Shown here: piece by piece, positions 63,037-64,000 of the stretch
Position numbering within the stretch: the first letter of the stretch is position 1
Layout: each line of letters begins with the position of its first letter
NCBI GenBank assembly: GCA_020465985.1
Contig: JAANYP010006957.1
Location: forward strand, 372,001 to 436,000
Reading direction: 5' to 3'
DNA: 64,000 bases
Origin: Centrapalus pauciflorus
Taxonomy: Eukaryota; Streptophyta; Magnoliopsida; Asterales; Asteraceae
Program-made: the position numbers and the translations under genes
Notes under the pieces: generated by a model
What the model was told of the DNA's origin: nothing
What the model saw: only the letters and a program-made list of their open reading frames with translations
The model's database searches: none

Positions 63037-63663
63037 TTGTCAGAAAAATCTGGTTCTCAAATTCAAATAGTCAAAAGGTGTTTTCACTGTGGCAGGAAGA
63101 ACCACTTGACCAAGGATTGTTTTTATAAACCAGCTGTTGCAAAACAGACTGTGAATCAAACAAATTCAAATCCTACTCAGGCAAAACATTCAAAGGTCAA
63201 ACCTTCTGCTACACCAGTTCCAAAGAAAACAGTTGATCACAGGCTTTTAAAAGTTAATAAAAAACAGTCCACACACCAAAAACAAGTTTTGGCAAAGCCT
63301 AAATTAAGTTTTAAGCAAATATGGTGTGTCAATGACAAATCTTCTGATCAAACTGCTGATACAAAAGATCAGACTGCTAAGCCAAATTCTGAAGCTGTTA
63401 GTGCAAACACTGAAGCTGTTAGCACTAGAAACACAGATCAAGCTGCTAAGCATCAATCTGGAACTGTTAGTGAATCATCTGAGACTGTTAGAAGAAAAGA
63501 TGATCAAAATACCTGGATACCTCATATAATCACTAAATATTCTCCAAAGACTCCATCAGTAAATCTCACTAAATATAAGAAGTCAAAAACAATATTTAGT
63601 TATGTCAATGCACAAGGCCAACCCAAAACCAATTTGGTTTGGGTTTACTCCACTACTGACTAA
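63037..63663 (+). pseudogene. Copia B second zinc knuckle and pre-protease linker
   Basis: This carries a second CCHC motif, CFHCGRKNHLTKDC (about 63079-63120), then a Lys/Gln/Thr-rich linker with repeated SEAVSANTEAVS-like units, and NTWIPHIITKYSPKTPSVNL, the linker typical just before the Copia protease. The frame ends at a TAA at 63661-63663. Confidence 0.75.
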
Positions 63664-64000
63664 GCTTCTATTTGTGCAGGGCAACCACAGGTCTCCTCAT
63701 AAAACAAGATGGCATTTGGACAGTGGATGCTCTAGGCACATGACAGGTAATTCTGAGTGCCTGTCAAATTTCAAAGGCTTTGATGGAGGATTTGTTGCAT
63801 TTGGAGGCAACTCAAAAGGAGGTAAGGTTACATGTAAAGGTACTGTTAATGCAGGCACCATGATTTTCAATAATGTTTTGTATGTTGAACAGCTTAAGTA
63901 TAATTTATTAAGTGTCTCTCAAATTTGTGACAAACAAAACATTGTTTTGTTTACAGATTCTGAGTGCATTGTCCTTTCAAAAGATTTCAAAATTCCTGAA
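63664..64000 (+). pseudogene. Copia B protease and pre-integrase start, cut by window end
   Basis: One frame reads GNHRSPHKTRWHLDSGCSRH at about 63680-63740. The aspartic protease motif DSG is intact and followed by MTG. It continues through VLYVEQLKYNLLSVSQICD and SECIVLSKDFKIPE to the last base. The rest (integrase, reverse transcriptase, RNase H, 3' LTR) lies beyond the window. No stop is seen in this part; it is labelled pseudogene because of upstream stops in the same element. Confidence 0.75.

Larger units (their letters stand above)
60281..64000 (+). mobile_element. Copia element B, 5' part, nested in Copia A
   Basis: This plus-strand Ty1/Copia element is cut by the window end. It has a 663-bp 5' LTR, a tRNA-Met primer-binding site, gag with two zinc knuckles separated by a coiled-coil spacer, and the start of protease. 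Frame breaks at about 61795, 62109, 63003 and 63663 indicate decay, though less than in Copia A. It interrupts A's integrase, so it inserted later. Confidence 0.9.

Overview
The window is nuclear DNA of a eudicot plant, possibly Asteraceae; the family guess rests only on the look of the retroelements and miniature transposons. The evidence for a plant is GT-AG introns, very AT-rich intergenic DNA with long (TA)n tracts, Copia retrotransposons, many MITEs, and genes of plant-specific families (CYP89, GH17 glucanase, a tetraspanin-3-like protein).

Layout. 1-7.2 kb: no gene; a MITE next to a (TA)(GA) tract, a foldback MITE with a 9-bp target duplication, a TAA-flanked Harbinger-type MITE and a five-unit tandem array of about 180 bp. 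7.2-8.8 kb: an intronless CYP89-type cytochrome P450 (+). 11.0-13.3 kb: a two-exon secreted beta-1,3-glucanase (-). 13.3-20.8 kb: no gene, repeats only. 20.8-31.0 kb: an 11-exon gene (-) for a 1303-residue TPR/DnaJ protein with a long FG-bearing N-terminal half; its introns hold a Copia fragment and MITEs. 34.7-38.8 kb: six-exon translation elongation factor 1-beta (+). 39.8-42.9 kb: five-exon mitochondrial ATP synthase subunit d (-), convergent with the former. 44.4-50.4 kb: two-exon tetraspanin (-) with a 5.2-kb repeat-filled intron. 50.4-54.9 kb: no gene. 54.9-60.3 kb: remains of Copia element A, itself interrupted by a MITE-like insertion carrying a C-rich minisatellite. 60.3-64.0 kb: 5' part of Copia element B (LTR, primer-binding site, gag, two zinc knuckles, coiled-coil spacer, start of protease), inserted into the integrase of A and cut by the window end.

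The five annotated spliced genes were rebuilt exon by exon. In each, intron phases match and the product length fits the family where a usual length is known (168 residues for subunit d, 286 for the tetraspanin, 228 for EF-1-beta). The genes look like independent housekeeping or stress genes, not a pathway cluster. The least ordinary material is in the repeats: repeated foldback families, nested retroelements, and a G-quadruplex-prone minisatellite shared by the tetraspanin intron and the Copia A insertion. I found no CRISPR array, no rRNA gene and no intact tRNA gene.
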